From assembly GCF_001458255.1 (NCBI RefSeq), contig NZ_CYSB01000038.1:1-64000 (forward strand): a stretch of DNA of 64,000 bases. The letters run 5' to 3'. The notes under the pieces are model-generated. The model was not told the origin of the DNA. It saw nothing but the letters and a program-made list of their open reading frames with translations, and searched no databases. How positions within the stretch are numbered: the stretch's first letter is position 1; the number at the start of each line of letters is the position of its first letter. Source of the DNA: Thalassovita autumnalis (lineage in GTDB: Bacteria > Pseudomonadota > Alphaproteobacteria > Rhodobacterales > Rhodobacteraceae). The position numbers were made by a program, and so were the translations under genes. Positions 9,172 to 18,783 of the stretch are shown here, one piece after another.

Positions 9172-10245
9172 TTACATCTCCACCAGATTGCGGTTTTTCA
9201 GCAAGATCCACAGGAAAAAGGGCCCGCCAAGCGCGGCCGTCACAATCCCGATTGGCAGTTCCGCCGGGGCAATCACACTGCGTGAAATCGCATCTGCCAG
9301 CAGCAGAGTCACCGCCCCCAGAAGCGCCGCGTTGACCAGTAGGCCGCGGTGATCCGGCCCCTGCACCAGACGTAAGAGGTGCGGCACCACGATGCCGACA
9401 AAACCGATGCCACCGGTCACTGCGACCGAGGCACCAACCGACCCCGCAACGGTCAGGATGGCGATCCGCTTCATCTTTTGCACATCGATGCCCAGATGGC
9501 TGGCAGCGGCCTCCCCCAGTGCAAGCGCGTTCAGGGCGCGGGCCAGAAAAGGGGCGGCGATCAGGGTCAAGATGATGAGAGGGGCCGAAGCGGTGAACTT
9601 CGCCCAGGAGGCACCTGCAACAGATCCCATGCCCCAAAAGGTCAGATCGCGCAGCTGGTCGTCCGTGGCGTAGTAGACAATTAGCCCGGTCAGCGCGCCG
9701 GTCAGAGCGCCAAGCGCGATCCCGGCCAGCAGCATGGTGGCAACGGATGTGCGCCCCCCCCTGGTGGCAATGCCGTAGAGCAGCAGCGTTGTGGCCCAAC
9801 TGCCAAGGAAGGCGGCGAAGGGAACCAGGTAGTTGCCAACCAGCGCGATCACCGCAACAGGCAGGTAGCCGCCCAGCACAATCGCCGCCACTGCGCCAAA
9901 ACCCGCACCGGCGCTGACGCCGACCAGACCGGGATCTGCCAGCGGGTTGCGGAACAGACCCTGCATCACAGCGCCGGAAACCGCCAGCGCCGCGCCGACC
10001 AACACGCCCGTCAGCATCCGGGGCATCCGAATGTCCCAGACAATGATCTGATCACGCACGGAACCGGTGCCGGTCAGCGCAGCCAGCACATCCGTTTGAT
10101 CCGCAGCGCCCCAGCCCAGGCTGAGCAGCATCGTCAGCCCTAGGGCGCCAAGCAGAATAAAGCTGAGAAAACGTGAGAGGCTGCGGCGGTCCCCCGCCAC
10201 AGCCTTTTGCCCCAAGGCAGGGCTCGAGATGGTCTGCGTCGACAT
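9172..10245 (-). CDS. hmuU: Haem ABC transporter permease HmuU
   Basis: FecCD-family inner-membrane permease of 357 residues with about ten hydrophobic segments. Family hallmarks include RMPRMLTGVLVGAALAVSGA (about 73-92), QGLFRNPLADPGLVGVSAGA and, near the C-terminus, GIGFVGIVVPHLLRLVQGPDH. It forms the haem channel with HmuV. Its ATG overlaps the hmuT stop (TAATG) and its own stop lies one base before hmuV. This tight packing supports a single polycistronic mRNA. Confidence 0.94.
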   Translation of the reverse strand: MSTQTISSPALGQKAVAGDRRSLSRFLSFILLGALGLTMLLSLGWGAADQTDVLAALTGTGSVRDQIIVWDIRMPRMLTGVLVGAALAVSGAVMQGLFRNPLADPGLVGVSAGAGFGAVAAIVLGGYLPVAVIALVGNYLVPFAAFLGSWATTLLLYGIATRGGRTSVATMLLAGIALGALTGALTGLIVYYATDDQLRDLTFWGMGSVAGASWAKFTASAPLIILTLIAAPFLARALNALALGEAAASHLGIDVQKMKRIAILTVAGSVGASVAVTGGIGFVGIVVPHLLRLVQGPDHRGLLVNAALLGAVTLLLADAISRSVIAPAELPIGIVTAALGGPFFLWILLKNRNLVEM

Positions 10246-11117
10246 TAGTGAGACACGGCCTCAGTGCCGTAGATTGCCTGATGCAACTCGCGGGCAAACT
10301 CTGCGGTACGCGGGCCAAAGCCAAGCGCGGCACCGTCAATCACATGGAAGGCACCGTTTTTGCCAGCCGGGGTAGGCATGATGGCGGGCAGGGTAAGGAT
10401 CTCCTCCTTGCGGCCCGCGTGATCGCCGCGGCCGCTCATCATCAGCACCAGATCAGGCTGGGCTTCGATGATGGCTTCGTCGTTCACCAGTTTGTAGCCT
10501 TCGTAAGACTCGGCCATGACATTGGTTGCGCCGGCCAGCGTGATGATACCATCGGCGCCGGTGTTGCGGCCTGCAACGTTCAGGCGGCCACCGTCGTTTG
10601 ACAGGATGAACATCACCCGCTTCTTATGGCCCACCTTGGCAATTTCGCTTGCCAGCGCGGCAAGGTCTGCTTCGACCTCACCAGCCAGGGCCTCTGCCTT
10701 GTCTTCTGCGCCGATCGCGGTGCCGACGGTGCGGATGGCAGCGCTGACGGCCTCACCGCTGAACCCGTCGCGCACCAGTACCACCGGAACTGATGCGGCG
10801 CGCAGCAGGTCCAGCGTTTCCACCGGGCCGGAGGTGTGGCGGGCAATAATCAGGTCCGGGCCGACTGACAGAACGCCTTCGGGCGACAGGCGGCGCATAT
10901 AGCCCACGTCCGGCAGCGCCATGGCTTCAGCCGGGAACATCGATGTGGTGTCACGTGCGATCACCCGCTGCCCTGCGTCCAGCGCAAAGAGGATCTCGGT
11001 CACCGGGCCACCAACTGACACGATGGCGGCCGCGTCGGGGTAGCTTTGGTCCTCGGCCAGGGCGGCGGTGGTCAGGTTGAGCGCGCAGGCGGCGCCCATC
11101 AAAAGGGAACGGATCAT
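10245..11117 (-). CDS. hmuT: Periplasmic haem-binding protein HmuT
   Basis: Class III periplasmic binding protein of 290 residues with a cleavable signal peptide (cleavage probably after TTAALA, about residue 21). The two lobes carry IVSVGGPVTEILFALDAGQRV (a run typical of the family; split here at about residues 33-53) and LSPEGVLSVGPDLIIAR. It would capture haem in the periplasm and deliver it to HmuU. The start overlaps the hmuS stop (ATGA). Assignment to haem rather than a siderophore rests on the operon. Confidence 0.9.
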   Translation of the reverse strand: MIRSLLMGAACALNLTTAALAEDQSYPDAAAIVSVGGPVTEILFALDAGQRVIARDTTSMFPAEAMALPDVGYMRRLSPEGVLSVGPDLIIARHTSGPVETLDLLRAASVPVVLVRDGFSGEAVSAAIRTVGTAIGAEDKAEALAGEVEADLAALASEIAKVGHKKRVMFILSNDGGRLNVAGRNTGADGIITLAGATNVMAESYEGYKLVNDEAIIEAQPDLVLMMSGRGDHAGRKEEILTLPAIMPTPAGKNGAFHVIDGAALGFGPRTAEFARELHQAIYGTEAVSH

Positions 11118-12187
11118 GCGGAAACCTCCTCCACGTTCAGGTCAGGCAGGTCGGCGATCAGCTGGTGCCATTGTGCCAGATCGTCGTTGTCGTTTTTCGG
11201 GTCGCGCATGCCAAAGATCTGCATGATGGTCATGCCGCGTGCGTCAAAGCATTCCAGCGAAATGGCCGGGCCGCGTTTGGTTGGCTTTTCAACGGCATAG
11301 ACCTCAGCGACGTGGTCATTGCGCAGGTGCAGGTCAAACCGTTCGTCCAGAACATTGACCCAAGGGCCCATGTTTTTGATGTTGTCCAGACGACCCCAGT
11401 GGATCTGGATGTTGCCGGGGTTGCCAACAAAGAGGATGGTGCGCTGGCCGGCCTCGGACACTTTGTTGATCAACGTCTCAACGGCGGAGATGGCCAGCGG
11501 GCGGACCCATTTTTCACCAGCCACTTCGCGGTAGGCGCCCAGACGGTTCATGCCCAGCTTGCTGGTCAGACGCATGAACTGGTGGGTGTCGGTCATTTTG
11601 CCCCATTCTTCCAGCAGGATGTCACGTTTTGCGGGGTTCTGTTTGGCCGGCTCCACCGGGGTGGCTTCGACGGTCTCAACCCCTTCGGATTGATCGTCCA
11701 GCGTCAGCTCCGCCACAACCTCCACCCAGGCGTCATGGTTGGAATTTTCGCGCATGAAGATCTTGTGCACCGCGTCACCGGCCGCATCAAAGATCTGCAG
11801 GGTGCGGCGGGTGCCGTTTTCGGTCACCTGATCGATGGCAAAGCCGTGCACCCAGTGTTTTGGGAAAATGCGCAGGTCAATTTCATGCCCCAACACCATC
11901 GCTGCATGCGGGCCAGAGCGATATTCGCCATAGGTGCCCACACGTTCATGCACGGCCGAGATGTTGCGGGTCAGCGCCATCACTTCGCCCAGCTTGCTGA
12001 CCAGAGGCATCAGTTGATCGGGATGTGGGTTGATGCGGGTGATGGTCTCGCCGTCGCGGCTGCCAACATGGGCGGCGACAAGTTCCGCTTCGGAAATGCC
12101 CAATTTCGTAGCCAGATCGCGGTCGCGCATCTTGGCATTGTCAATCTTGGCCTGGCGGATGTCTGCGGCGCTGGGTTTTTGCGTCAT
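11114..12187 (-). CDS. hmuS: Haem chaperone/degrading factor HmuS
   Basis: Cytoplasmic protein of 357 residues in the HemS/HmuS/ChuX family, built as two related halves (about 25-170 and 195-345). Both halves contain the family pattern around a WV-type segment (KHWVHGFAID and MGPWVNVLDERFDLHLR). Family members bind incoming haem, and some release iron from it. It lies between the receptor and the ABC genes, 77 bp after hmuR, and overlaps hmuT by four bases. Confidence 0.92.
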   Translation of the reverse strand: MTQKPSAADIRQAKIDNAKMRDRDLATKLGISEAELVAAHVGSRDGETITRINPHPDQLMPLVSKLGEVMALTRNISAVHERVGTYGEYRSGPHAAMVLGHEIDLRIFPKHWVHGFAIDQVTENGTRRTLQIFDAAGDAVHKIFMRENSNHDAWVEVVAELTLDDQSEGVETVEATPVEPAKQNPAKRDILLEEWGKMTDTHQFMRLTSKLGMNRLGAYREVAGEKWVRPLAISAVETLINKVSEAGQRTILFVGNPGNIQIHWGRLDNIKNMGPWVNVLDERFDLHLRNDHVAEVYAVEKPTKRGPAISLECFDARGMTIMQIFGMRDPKNDNDDLAQWHQLIADLPDLNVEEVSA

Positions 12188-12235
12188 TGGGTTTCCTCGA
12201 GAAATCTGTGTGTTTTTAGTCGTTTAGACGGATGC

Positions 12236-12257
12236 GGCGGCCCCCGAAGGGACCGCC
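12236..12257 (-). other. Hairpin between hmuR and hmuS
   Basis: GGCGG (12236-12240) pairs with CCGCC (12253-12257), extended by CCC/GGG, immediately after the hmuR stop. No T tract follows. Such structures often reduce read-through or protect the upstream mRNA, which would give more receptor than transporter. That role is inferred. Confidence 0.45.
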
Positions 12258-12264
12258 CAAGGGA

Positions 12265-14334
12265 TCAGAACGTTTTCGCGAGCGAGAACTTGATGTTCCG
12301 GCCTTTGGCGTTGCGGTTCGGGTTGGTCAGGTAGGGCCGGTAGGTGGTGTCGAAGAGGTTTTCGACACTCAGGCGCATCTCGGTGCCTTCAAGCACGCCG
12401 CTGTCCGGGGTGTAGCCAACCGACAGCGCATAGGTGGTCCAGGCGTCGGATGCCGCGGTGGCGCCGGTGGTTCCGCTGTTCGAGGTGCGGTTATGAGCAA
12501 AGGCATGTTTGGCCTCAACCGCGATATCCAGCTGATCGCCCATGAAACGCTTGCCCAGCGTCAGCTGCACCGTGTCTGCTGGGGTGTAGTTGAAGTAGTC
12601 ACTGGTGCCATTGATGGTGCCACGCGTCTTGGCGGCGGCGAAGTCTGCATAGAACAATGGGCTGGCGTAGTTCAGTTCCAGTTCAACACCTTTCAGATCG
12701 GTCTGATCGATGCCGGAATAGGCGGTGCCGTCCCAGATGTGGGTCTTGAACGCCGTCAGTTTGGCCTGCAGACGATCATCACCGGTCAGCACATCATAGC
12801 CATCAAAGGACACGCCTACTTCGAAGGTGGTGCCCTTCTCCGTCTTCTCGCGGTTGGTTGAGGACCGCAGATCGTCAAGGATCGGCAGGTTTTCATTGTA
12901 GGCGGCGGTGCCGAAGACGGCGAAACCGTTGTTGAACGCGTAACGGCCCGCCAGCGCACCGGTCCAGGATTGGGTGGTGTAGCTGGTGCCATCAGGAATG
13001 GCGGGGTAGGGGATACAGAAGGTCGGGCCAAAACAAACCGAGGTGTCCTGGTTGTTGATCGAGGTGAGCTTCTGCTTTTCAAACCGCAGCTGGGGTGTCA
13101 GGGTGAAGGCATCGCTGAGCGTGATCTCATCCGCGAGGTAAAGCGAAATGCTCTCATCCGTGCCGCCCGGCGCGGTGCCGTCGTTTTCACCCGCATCCGC
13201 ACCTTCCAGCAGGATCGCCGAGCGTGAACGTTCCTTGATTTCCAAACCGGTTGTCAGTTCGTGACCGATCGCGCCTGTGTCAAACCGCGCCACGTTTTCC
13301 AGACGCAGGCCCACCGTTTCCGTTGTATGATCGGTGTTGGTCAGGCTAGCCCCAACAGTGCTTGAGGTGATCTGCATCTCTTCGCGTTTTTTGAACAGGC
13401 GCGCCTCAAAGTTCACCAAATCGCTGTCCACTGGCGCGAATTTATAAGCCAGGTAAGTGGTGGTGTCCTTCATGTAGCGATCCACCAAATCACCGCTCCA
13501 GAGCGGATCAAAGGCGTCATAGGGCACATCTGTTTCGGGCGATTCCGTGTAGGAGTGTGCAAAGGTCAGCGTGCTGTCATCACTCAGGTCGAAGTTCATT
13601 TTCAGCAGGGCCGAGGGCGCTTCGAAACCTGTTGCATCACGCGTTGTGCCAGAGCCGTCAACGCCATCTTCGATCTTGCGATGGCCGTAAAAGGCCAGCA
13701 CATCAAAGCGTTCGCTGGGGGCGAAGGCCAGGATGGTCGAGGACAGCATGCCATCGCCGTTTGACTCAAAGCCGAACTTCTGGCGCAGCGCGAAGGTGTC
13801 ACCATCGGTTAGGAAATCACTGGCGTCTTTGGTTTCGGCCTCAACCGTGCCGCCCATTGCGCCCGAATTATAGCGGAAGCTTTCCGCCGGGCCCCGCTGA
13901 ACCTTGATTTCGCGGAACAGTTCCGGCTCGACGCTGAGGAGGGAGCCGTTGCGGTAGATTTCCTCTGCGCCTGAAGCAACACCGTCGATCACAACAGCCA
14001 CGTAGCCATCGGTGCCATAGGTGCCGGCCTGTGCGCCCAAGCCGCGGATGTTCACGGCTGACCCCTGCGGGGTGGAGCCATTGATCAGCGAAACGTTCGG
14101 GATCGAATCCAGCAAATCGCCCATTGAGGACGCCTGCCGCGCTTCGATTTCGGCTTGGTCAACAACGGTGATTGAGTTTGCAGTCTCGGTCTGAACGCCG
14201 CGACGGCTTTCTTCCAGAACGATTGCGTCCAGTTCGACGATTGCATCTGCGTCCTGCGCCAGCGCTGGGCTGGACAGGGTTGGTAGGGCGGTCAGACCGG
14301 CAACGGCCACCGCGACGGGTGTTTTATGCTTCAT
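12265..14334 (-). CDS. hmuR: TonB-dependent haem receptor HmuR
   Basis: Outer-membrane receptor of 689 residues. A signal peptide ends at about SPALA (residue 26), followed by a candidate TonB-box region (DAIVLEES), a plug domain (about 45-165, with DLLDSIPNVSLINGS, VNIRGLGA and the VQRGPAES patch) and a C-terminal 22-strand beta-barrel ending in Phe (FSLAKTF). The penultimate segment RLSVENLFDTTYRPYL is a standard receptor motif. It takes haem across the outer membrane using TonB energy. First gene of hmuRSTUV. Iron control is expected for such loci, but no confident Fur, Irr or RirA site was found. Confidence 0.92.
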   Translation of the reverse strand: MKHKTPVAVAVAGLTALPTLSSPALAQDADAIVELDAIVLEESRRGVQTETANSITVVDQAEIEARQASSMGDLLDSIPNVSLINGSTPQGSAVNIRGLGAQAGTYGTDGYVAVVIDGVASGAEEIYRNGSLLSVEPELFREIKVQRGPAESFRYNSGAMGGTVEAETKDASDFLTDGDTFALRQKFGFESNGDGMLSSTILAFAPSERFDVLAFYGHRKIEDGVDGSGTTRDATGFEAPSALLKMNFDLSDDSTLTFAHSYTESPETDVPYDAFDPLWSGDLVDRYMKDTTTYLAYKFAPVDSDLVNFEARLFKKREEMQITSSTVGASLTNTDHTTETVGLRLENVARFDTGAIGHELTTGLEIKERSRSAILLEGADAGENDGTAPGGTDESISLYLADEITLSDAFTLTPQLRFEKQKLTSINNQDTSVCFGPTFCIPYPAIPDGTSYTTQSWTGALAGRYAFNNGFAVFGTAAYNENLPILDDLRSSTNREKTEKGTTFEVGVSFDGYDVLTGDDRLQAKLTAFKTHIWDGTAYSGIDQTDLKGVELELNYASPLFYADFAAAKTRGTINGTSDYFNYTPADTVQLTLGKRFMGDQLDIAVEAKHAFAHNRTSNSGTTGATAASDAWTTYALSVGYTPDSGVLEGTEMRLSVENLFDTTYRPYLTNPNRNAKGRNIKFSLAKTF

Positions 14335-14415
14335 AGTCCCCTCAAAGCATCAGGTGAAACTTGCGCGTGAGTGCGGCGAGTTGATTTGCTGGCTTTGAGC
14401 GGGCTGTTCGTTGGG

Positions 14416-14444
14416 CTAATGCTAAAGCTTATTAAAACTGTCAA
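14416..14444 (-). promoter_or_regulatory. Candidate hmuR promoter
   Basis: Reading the minus strand, an exact TTGACA (complement of 14439-14444) is followed by a 17-base spacer and CATTAG (complement of 14416-14421), about 80 bp before the hmuR ATG. The -35 is perfect and the -10 weak. The spacer is AT-rich and holds AAGCTT, so a repressor site may overlap. Confidence 0.45.
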
Positions 14445-14477
14445 GCATTTTTTGCGCCGAATGGAGCCGCCACGACG

Positions 14478-14506
14478 AAAAAAGGGCGATGCTGGATGCA
14501 TCGCCC
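14478..14506 (-). terminator. Intrinsic terminator of the second chemoreceptor gene
   Basis: GGGCGATG (14484-14491) and CATCGCCC (14499-14506) form an 8-bp perfect stem with a 7-base loop. On the minus strand the stem is followed by six T residues. It lies 38 bp after the chemoreceptor stop and separates it from the hmu operon. Confidence 0.85.
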
Positions 14507-14543
14507 TTACAGGTCTTATGGAGGATACCCCACAGGTTTGACG

Positions 14544-16583
14544 TCAGAGACGCTCGATCTTTTGCAGGAAGTCCTTGATCGCGGAATTGGTGTTGGCCGC
14601 CGCATCATCGACCGAGAACATCTGGTTCATCACATCCGCCGCCGCTTTGGCCGCGATGGTGGAGCTTTCTTCCACACCGATGATGTTTTTCGAGACGTTA
14701 TCAACCCGGTTCGACAGATCCGCCATCGAATTTGACATCTCCAGCGTCACACCGCCCTGCTGCTCGGCTGCAGAGGACATGTTTGAGGCTTGGTTTTGCA
14801 CCGCCGCCACCGCATCAGAGATCGCTTTGATCGCGACAACATTGGTTTCCACACCATCGGTCACCGCGTCGATCTCACGGCGGATTTCTACCGTGGATTC
14901 AGCGGTTTGTTCGGCCAGTTTGCGGACCTCTTCGGCCACCACGGCAAAGCCACGGCCAGCTTCACCAGCGCGGGCGGCCTCCACCGCTGCGTTCAGCGCC
15001 AGCAGATCGGTCTGTGCTGTGATACCGTTGATGAACTTCACCACGTTGGAGATACGCGCAGTGGCATCCTGCAAGTCCTGCAGGGTGGCCGTTGCGGTCT
15101 CGGCTTTGGTGTTGGCATCCTGACTGAGGGTCGAGGTGCGGGTCACACCACCTGCAATCTCCTGGATCGAGGCAGACATTTGCTCCACCGCCGAGGCGGT
15201 GCCAGACACTTTGTCCGCCGCTGCGACGGAGTTTTCCTTGACCACAGCACCCTGGGCGCTGGTCTGTTCCGCCATGGAAGCCATGGATTCCGCTGCTGCT
15301 TTCGACCGGTTCGCGGCCTCAGCCAGGCTGTCCATCGAAGACACAACCATTTCCTGGAACTCATTGCCCAGTCGGCGCACAGGCCGCAGCAGGGAGGTGC
15401 CAAGCGCAAAGCCTGCGACGACGATCACCAGACCGATGATGCCAAACTTGTAGAAGGTCGCCTGTACCGCAGCATCAGCCTCGGCCAGTGCCTCAGAAGT
15501 GTCCACACCGGTGACCATCACCCAGTCAAAGCCGGGGATATCCAACCGCCCATAGGAGGCAAAGCTGTCAGTGCCCACATGGTTTTCACCACGGATGAAG
15601 CCACCTTCGCCGGCCAGCGCCAGATCGATGGTTTCGCTGTCAACCTCAGAGCCGATGTTCAGATCCGTACTCAGGCGTGGGGCCGCGCGCAGGCGATGGT
15701 TGTCACCCAACAACAACGACTCGGAAGATTTGAACCCTGTCACCTCGGTGTTGACGATGGCGTTGATCCGGTCGACAGGCGCCTGGAAGGCGATGATGCC
15801 CTTTAGCGCATCCCCTTCCATCAGGGGCACCAATACAAAACTGGCATCTGCACCGTAGGAGGGCTCATAGGGTTCAAAATCAACCATCACGGTGCCGCGT
15901 TGACCGTTGTTGATGATATCATCCACGGCGCGGCCAAAGCCCGAGGATTTGTAAGGGCCGGTCAGGAAGGAGGTGCCGTAGTCCAGTTCTTTGAACACCG
16001 AATAGACGATCCGGCCGTCCTGCGCGTCCAACAGGAAGATGTCGTAGAAGCCAAACTCCTCAAGGGTGGAGGTGAAATAGGGATGATACCAGGCGTGCAG
16101 GTTGGAATAGAGGCTGCCGTCACCGGCATCATTCATCAGGTGTTTCTCACCGATGTTCTGTCCGTTGTCGCTGATGTAGAGCTGCTGCAACTTCCGTGCG
16201 AGGGGATCCAGCTCCTGCCAGCGGGCCACGTCTTCGGCGGAGGCGCCGGGCGTGTTGTCGCCCTGGTAGGCATAGCGCTGGGCCAGAGCGGCATTTGCGG
16301 GTTCATCTTCCATCCGGCGGTCCACATCTTTGGCGGCTGTTGCGAACTCCTGAGCGGAGTTGATGACCATCGGATTTTGCGCCATGGTTTCGGCCACGCT
16401 GACCACATTGGCAAAGTAATTTTCGATCGACTTTTTCTTCATCGCAAAGACGGTCTCGATCGAGCCACGCGCGGCATCTTCGGACAGTTTGTAGATGCGC
16501 TGAATATCGACGTAGGTGATGACAGCCGCCGGTGCCAAACCAAGCACCAAAAGCGCCGTCATGATCTTCGTCCTGAACTTCAT
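14544..16583 (-). CDS. Methyl-accepting chemotaxis protein with Cache-type sensor
   Basis: Chemoreceptor of about 679 residues. The N-terminal helix (about 7-28) is followed by a large periplasmic region (about 30-310) resembling a double Cache domain, with aromatic-rich stretches such as [21 protein letters not shown] second membrane helix (about 335-357) leads into a HAMP-like linker, then the signalling domain with [38 protein letters not shown]. Cache domains usually bind amino or organic acids; the ligand is not predictable here. A longer frame runs to 16706, but the ATG at 16583 has GAAAGG about 9 bases upstream and gives the expected membrane start. Monocistronic, with a terminator downstream. 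Confidence 0.93.
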   Translation of the reverse strand: MKFRTKIMTALLVLGLAPAAVITYVDIQRIYKLSEDAARGSIETVFAMKKKSIENYFANVVSVAETMAQNPMVINSAQEFATAAKDVDRRMEDEPANAALAQRYAYQGDNTPGASAEDVARWQELDPLARKLQQLYISDNGQNIGEKHLMNDAGDGSLYSNLHAWYHPYFTSTLEEFGFYDIFLLDAQDGRIVYSVFKELDYGTSFLTGPYKSSGFGRAVDDIINNGQRGTVMVDFEPYEPSYGADASFVLVPLMEGDALKGIIAFQAPVDRINAIVNTEVTGFKSSESLLLGDNHRLRAAPRLSTDLNIGSEVDSETIDLALAGEGGFIRGENHVGTDSFASYGRLDIPGFDWVMVTGVDTSEALAEADAAVQATFYKFGIIGLVIVVAGFALGTSLLRPVRRLGNEFQEMVVSSMDSLAEAANRSKAAAESMASMAEQTSAQGAVVKENSVAAADKVSGTASAVEQMSASIQEIAGGVTRTSTLSQDANTKAETATATLQDLQDATARISNVVKFINGITAQTDLLALNAAVEAARAGEAGRGFAVVAEEVRKLAEQTAESTVEIRREIDAVTDGVETNVVAIKAISDAVAAVQNQASNMSSAAEQQGGVTLEMSNSMADLSNRVDNVSKNIIGVEESSTIAAKAAADVMNQMFSVDDAAANTNSAIKDFLQKIERL

Positions 16584-16874
16584 ACCTGTGTACCTTTCAC
16601 CGTAACAAATACCAAAGCGGCACCCGAAAGAGTGAGTGGTAGCGGGGGCGACTTTGGACGGAATGAGTGTAGTTCCGCGTTGAACAGAACGGAGCGCTTC
16701 TGTCACAGTTTAGGTCTAGGGCCTTAAAAAACTTGAAAAAATCCACTATGAGGTGCGGGTGCGCAAAAAATTGGCAGGCTAGGTTGAATGTTAGGGCAAA
16801 CGGTCAAGGCTTGGGCGTGTGCCGATTAAGGCTTGTGCACATTTTGCAAATTTGGGTGTATCAATTGTAAAAAA

Positions 16875-16910
16875 AACACCCCCTGGTTTCAGGGGGTGTT
16901 TTTGCTTTTT
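16875..16910 (-). terminator. Strong intrinsic terminator after the DEAD-box helicase gene
   Basis: AACACCCCCTG (16875-16885) pairs over 11 bases with CAGGGGGTGTT (16890-16900) around a 4-base loop. A-rich and T-rich flanks lie on both sides, so it can act in both directions. It is 11-35 bp past the helicase stop. The rest of 16584-16874 should contain the chemoreceptor promoter; I see nothing else there. Confidence 0.9.
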
Positions 16911-16920
16911 TTAACCGGTG

Positions 16921-18354
16921 TTACACTTCTGCCGCTTTGCGAGGCCGGCGGCGTCGATTGCGGCGGGGTTTGTCGGCACCGGGCTGGCCATTGTTCTGGC
17001 CCCCATTTTGCCCCCCTTCAGCGCTGCGTCGCGCACCGTCACGGGCGGGGCGTCCACCCTGTGCGTTGCCGCCGTTTCCTCCACGTGACCGGCCGTTGCC
17101 GCGCCCTGAGGCGCCACCACCACCTTGACTGTTCCCCTGACCGCCGCCCTGACTGTTGCCACGGGCGCCGCCACGTCCACCACGGCGACGATTGCCACCG
17201 GATTTCTTCGGCGCCTCACTGGGCTGGAACGGTGTGCCTGAGGCGACCGGGATCTCCAGCTTCATCACCTTTTGAATGTCGCGCAGCAGCTCCGCCTCAT
17301 CCGCGGTGCAAAAGGCAATCGCTTCGCCTTCGCGGCCAGCACGGGCGGTGCGGCCGATGCGGTGAACGTAGTTGTCGGGCGTATCCGGCAGATCATAGTT
17401 GATCACATAGGCAACGCCGGGAATGTCGATACCACGGGCGGCCACGTCGGTGGCGACCAGCACGTTGATACTGCCCTCGCGGAAGCCTTTGATGGCGCGG
17501 TCACGCTGGTTCTGACTTTTGTTGCCGTGGATCGAGGCAGCGTTGAAGCCATCGCGCACCAGCGATTTCATCAGCTTCTCCGCCCCCCATTTGGTGCGGG
17601 CAAAGACCAGTGTCAGCGCATCGAGGTCCTTGGACAGGATTTCGCGCAGCATTCGGGGTTTGGCATCCCGGTCGAGGAAATGCACCGACTGTTTGACCTT
17701 ATCCGCCGCTTTGCCCGGGGGCGACACCTGCACCCGGCGTGGGTTGGTCAGGTAAGCTTTGGACAGCTCTTCCATCTGTTTGGGCATGGTGGCCGAAAAC
17801 AGCATGGTCTGACGCGGGGTGCCCAGTTTGGGGGCAATTTTGCGCAGCGCATGGATGAAGCCCATGTCCAGCATCTGATCGGCCTCATCCAGCACCAGAT
17901 GTTTGGTCTGGGACAGATCCACGGCGCCACGGTCCATCAGGTCGATCAGACGACCGGGGGTCGCAACCAGAATATCGGTGCCGCGGTTCAAAACGGCGAT
18001 CTGGCGGTTGATCGATTGACCGCCCACCACGGTGCGCACGTGGATCGGCGTGTGATTGGCCAGCATGTTCAGGTTGTCGGCGATCTGGTTCACCAGTTCG
18101 CGGGTCGGGGCCAGCACCAGCGCTTTGGCGGTTTTTGCGGCAGGTTTGCCCGGTTGGGTCAGCAGCTGCTCCATCAGGGGCAGGCCAAAGGCCAGGGTTT
18201 TGCCGGTGCCGGTCTGGGCAAGGCCCAGAATGTCATGACCTTCCAGCGCCAGCGGGATCGCCTGGTTTTGGATAGGTGTTGGGGTCTTCAGCCCGGCTTT
18301 GCCAAGGGCCTTGTTCAGCGCTGGGCTGAGGCCCAGCATGTCGAAATCAAACAA
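16921..18354 (-). CDS. DEAD-box RNA helicase (RhlE-like)
   Basis: ATP-dependent RNA helicase of 477 residues, probably in ribosome assembly or cold-adapted mRNA turnover. Motifs in order: Q-motif TPIQNQAIP, motif I AQTGTGKT, Ia PTRELVNQ, Ib TPGRLIDL, II DEAD (in VLDEADQMLD), III SAT, and motif VI HRIGRTARAGREG. The last 100 residues are a low-complexity Gly/Arg/Asn tail (GGNRRRGGRGGARG type) suited to RNA binding. The frame is open to 18438, but AAAGGA six bases before a TTG at 18352-18354 gives MFDFDMLGLS, the usual N-terminus. An ATG at 18339 inside this is less likely. It stands alone behind a long structured leader. Confidence 0.92.
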   Translation of the reverse strand: MFDFDMLGLSPALNKALGKAGLKTPTPIQNQAIPLALEGHDILGLAQTGTGKTLAFGLPLMEQLLTQPGKPAAKTAKALVLAPTRELVNQIADNLNMLANHTPIHVRTVVGGQSINRQIAVLNRGTDILVATPGRLIDLMDRGAVDLSQTKHLVLDEADQMLDMGFIHALRKIAPKLGTPRQTMLFSATMPKQMEELSKAYLTNPRRVQVSPPGKAADKVKQSVHFLDRDAKPRMLREILSKDLDALTLVFARTKWGAEKLMKSLVRDGFNAASIHGNKSQNQRDRAIKGFREGSINVLVATDVAARGIDIPGVAYVINYDLPDTPDNYVHRIGRTARAGREGEAIAFCTADEAELLRDIQKVMKLEIPVASGTPFQPSEAPKKSGGNRRRGGRGGARGNSQGGGQGNSQGGGGASGRGNGRSRGGNGGNAQGGRPARDGARRSAEGGQNGGQNNGQPGADKPRRNRRRRPRKAAEV

Positions 18355-18553
18355 TTCATGTCCTTTCACGCATGGGCCGGCAGGCCCACACGGGGGGAGG
18401 CCGCACAGCGTGCGGCGCAGGAGGTTTCCGCCAGACACAAACCCCCAAAGGGGGTTGGTTGGCGTCTAGAACCCTGCGTGATGGGGAACTGGAGGGGTAG
18501 GGCGCTGGGGCCTCGTCTTCGGGCCCGGCTGGTCACGCGACAGCGCAGCGCTG
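18355..18553 (-). promoter_or_regulatory. Long structured 5' leader of the DEAD-box helicase mRNA
   Basis: If transcription starts near 18553, the leader is about 200 bases. It holds several GC-rich hairpins: ACCCCC/GGGGGT (near 18440-18455), GCCGCA/TGCGGC (near 18400-18416) and GGGCCGGCAGGCCC (18374-18387). Long folded leaders are common for cold-inducible helicase genes, where they control translation or decay. That function is inferred. Confidence 0.45.
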
Positions 18554-18559
18554 TCGGTG

Positions 18560-18588
18560 CATATGATCCCTGTCCGGTGGGAAGTCAA
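18560..18588 (-). promoter_or_regulatory. Candidate promoter of the DEAD-box helicase gene
   Basis: On the minus strand TTGACT (complement of 18583-18588) is separated by 17 bases from CATATG (complement of 18560-18565). This is close to the housekeeping consensus with optimal spacing and points at the helicase gene. Confidence 0.55.
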
Positions 18589-18747
18589 GCCGAGGGCGGG
18601 CGGTTGGCGCAATGAATATTGAGGGATCGTTTTAATCCGTCGCCATTTTGGGACGCAATACGGAGCATGGTCAGGTGTTCTTCAACCGCAGATGTTGAGA
18701 TGCACAAGATGCCGCGGTTGAGGGGGCGGAAATTGGCAAACCGGTCA

Positions 18748-18776
18748 TGGACAAACCTGCGGCGGGGACATAATAC
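18748..18776 (+). promoter_or_regulatory. Candidate promoter of an unassigned non-coding RNA
   Basis: TGGACA (18748-18753), a 17-base spacer, then TAATAC (18771-18776). No convincing coding frame follows on the plus strand before the dtd gene, which runs the other way, but a strongly structured segment does. Confidence 0.5.
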
Positions 18777-18783
18777 GCGCGCT

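Noticed and set aside
11165-12334. 389-codon open frame antisense to hmuS
   Set aside because: It lies entirely over a well-supported gene and its composition (His/Gln-rich) is that of a shadow frame.
17272-18615. 447-codon open frame antisense to the DEAD-box helicase gene
   Set aside because: The opposite strand encodes all helicase motifs. The plus-strand translation is His/Gln-rich shadow sequence.
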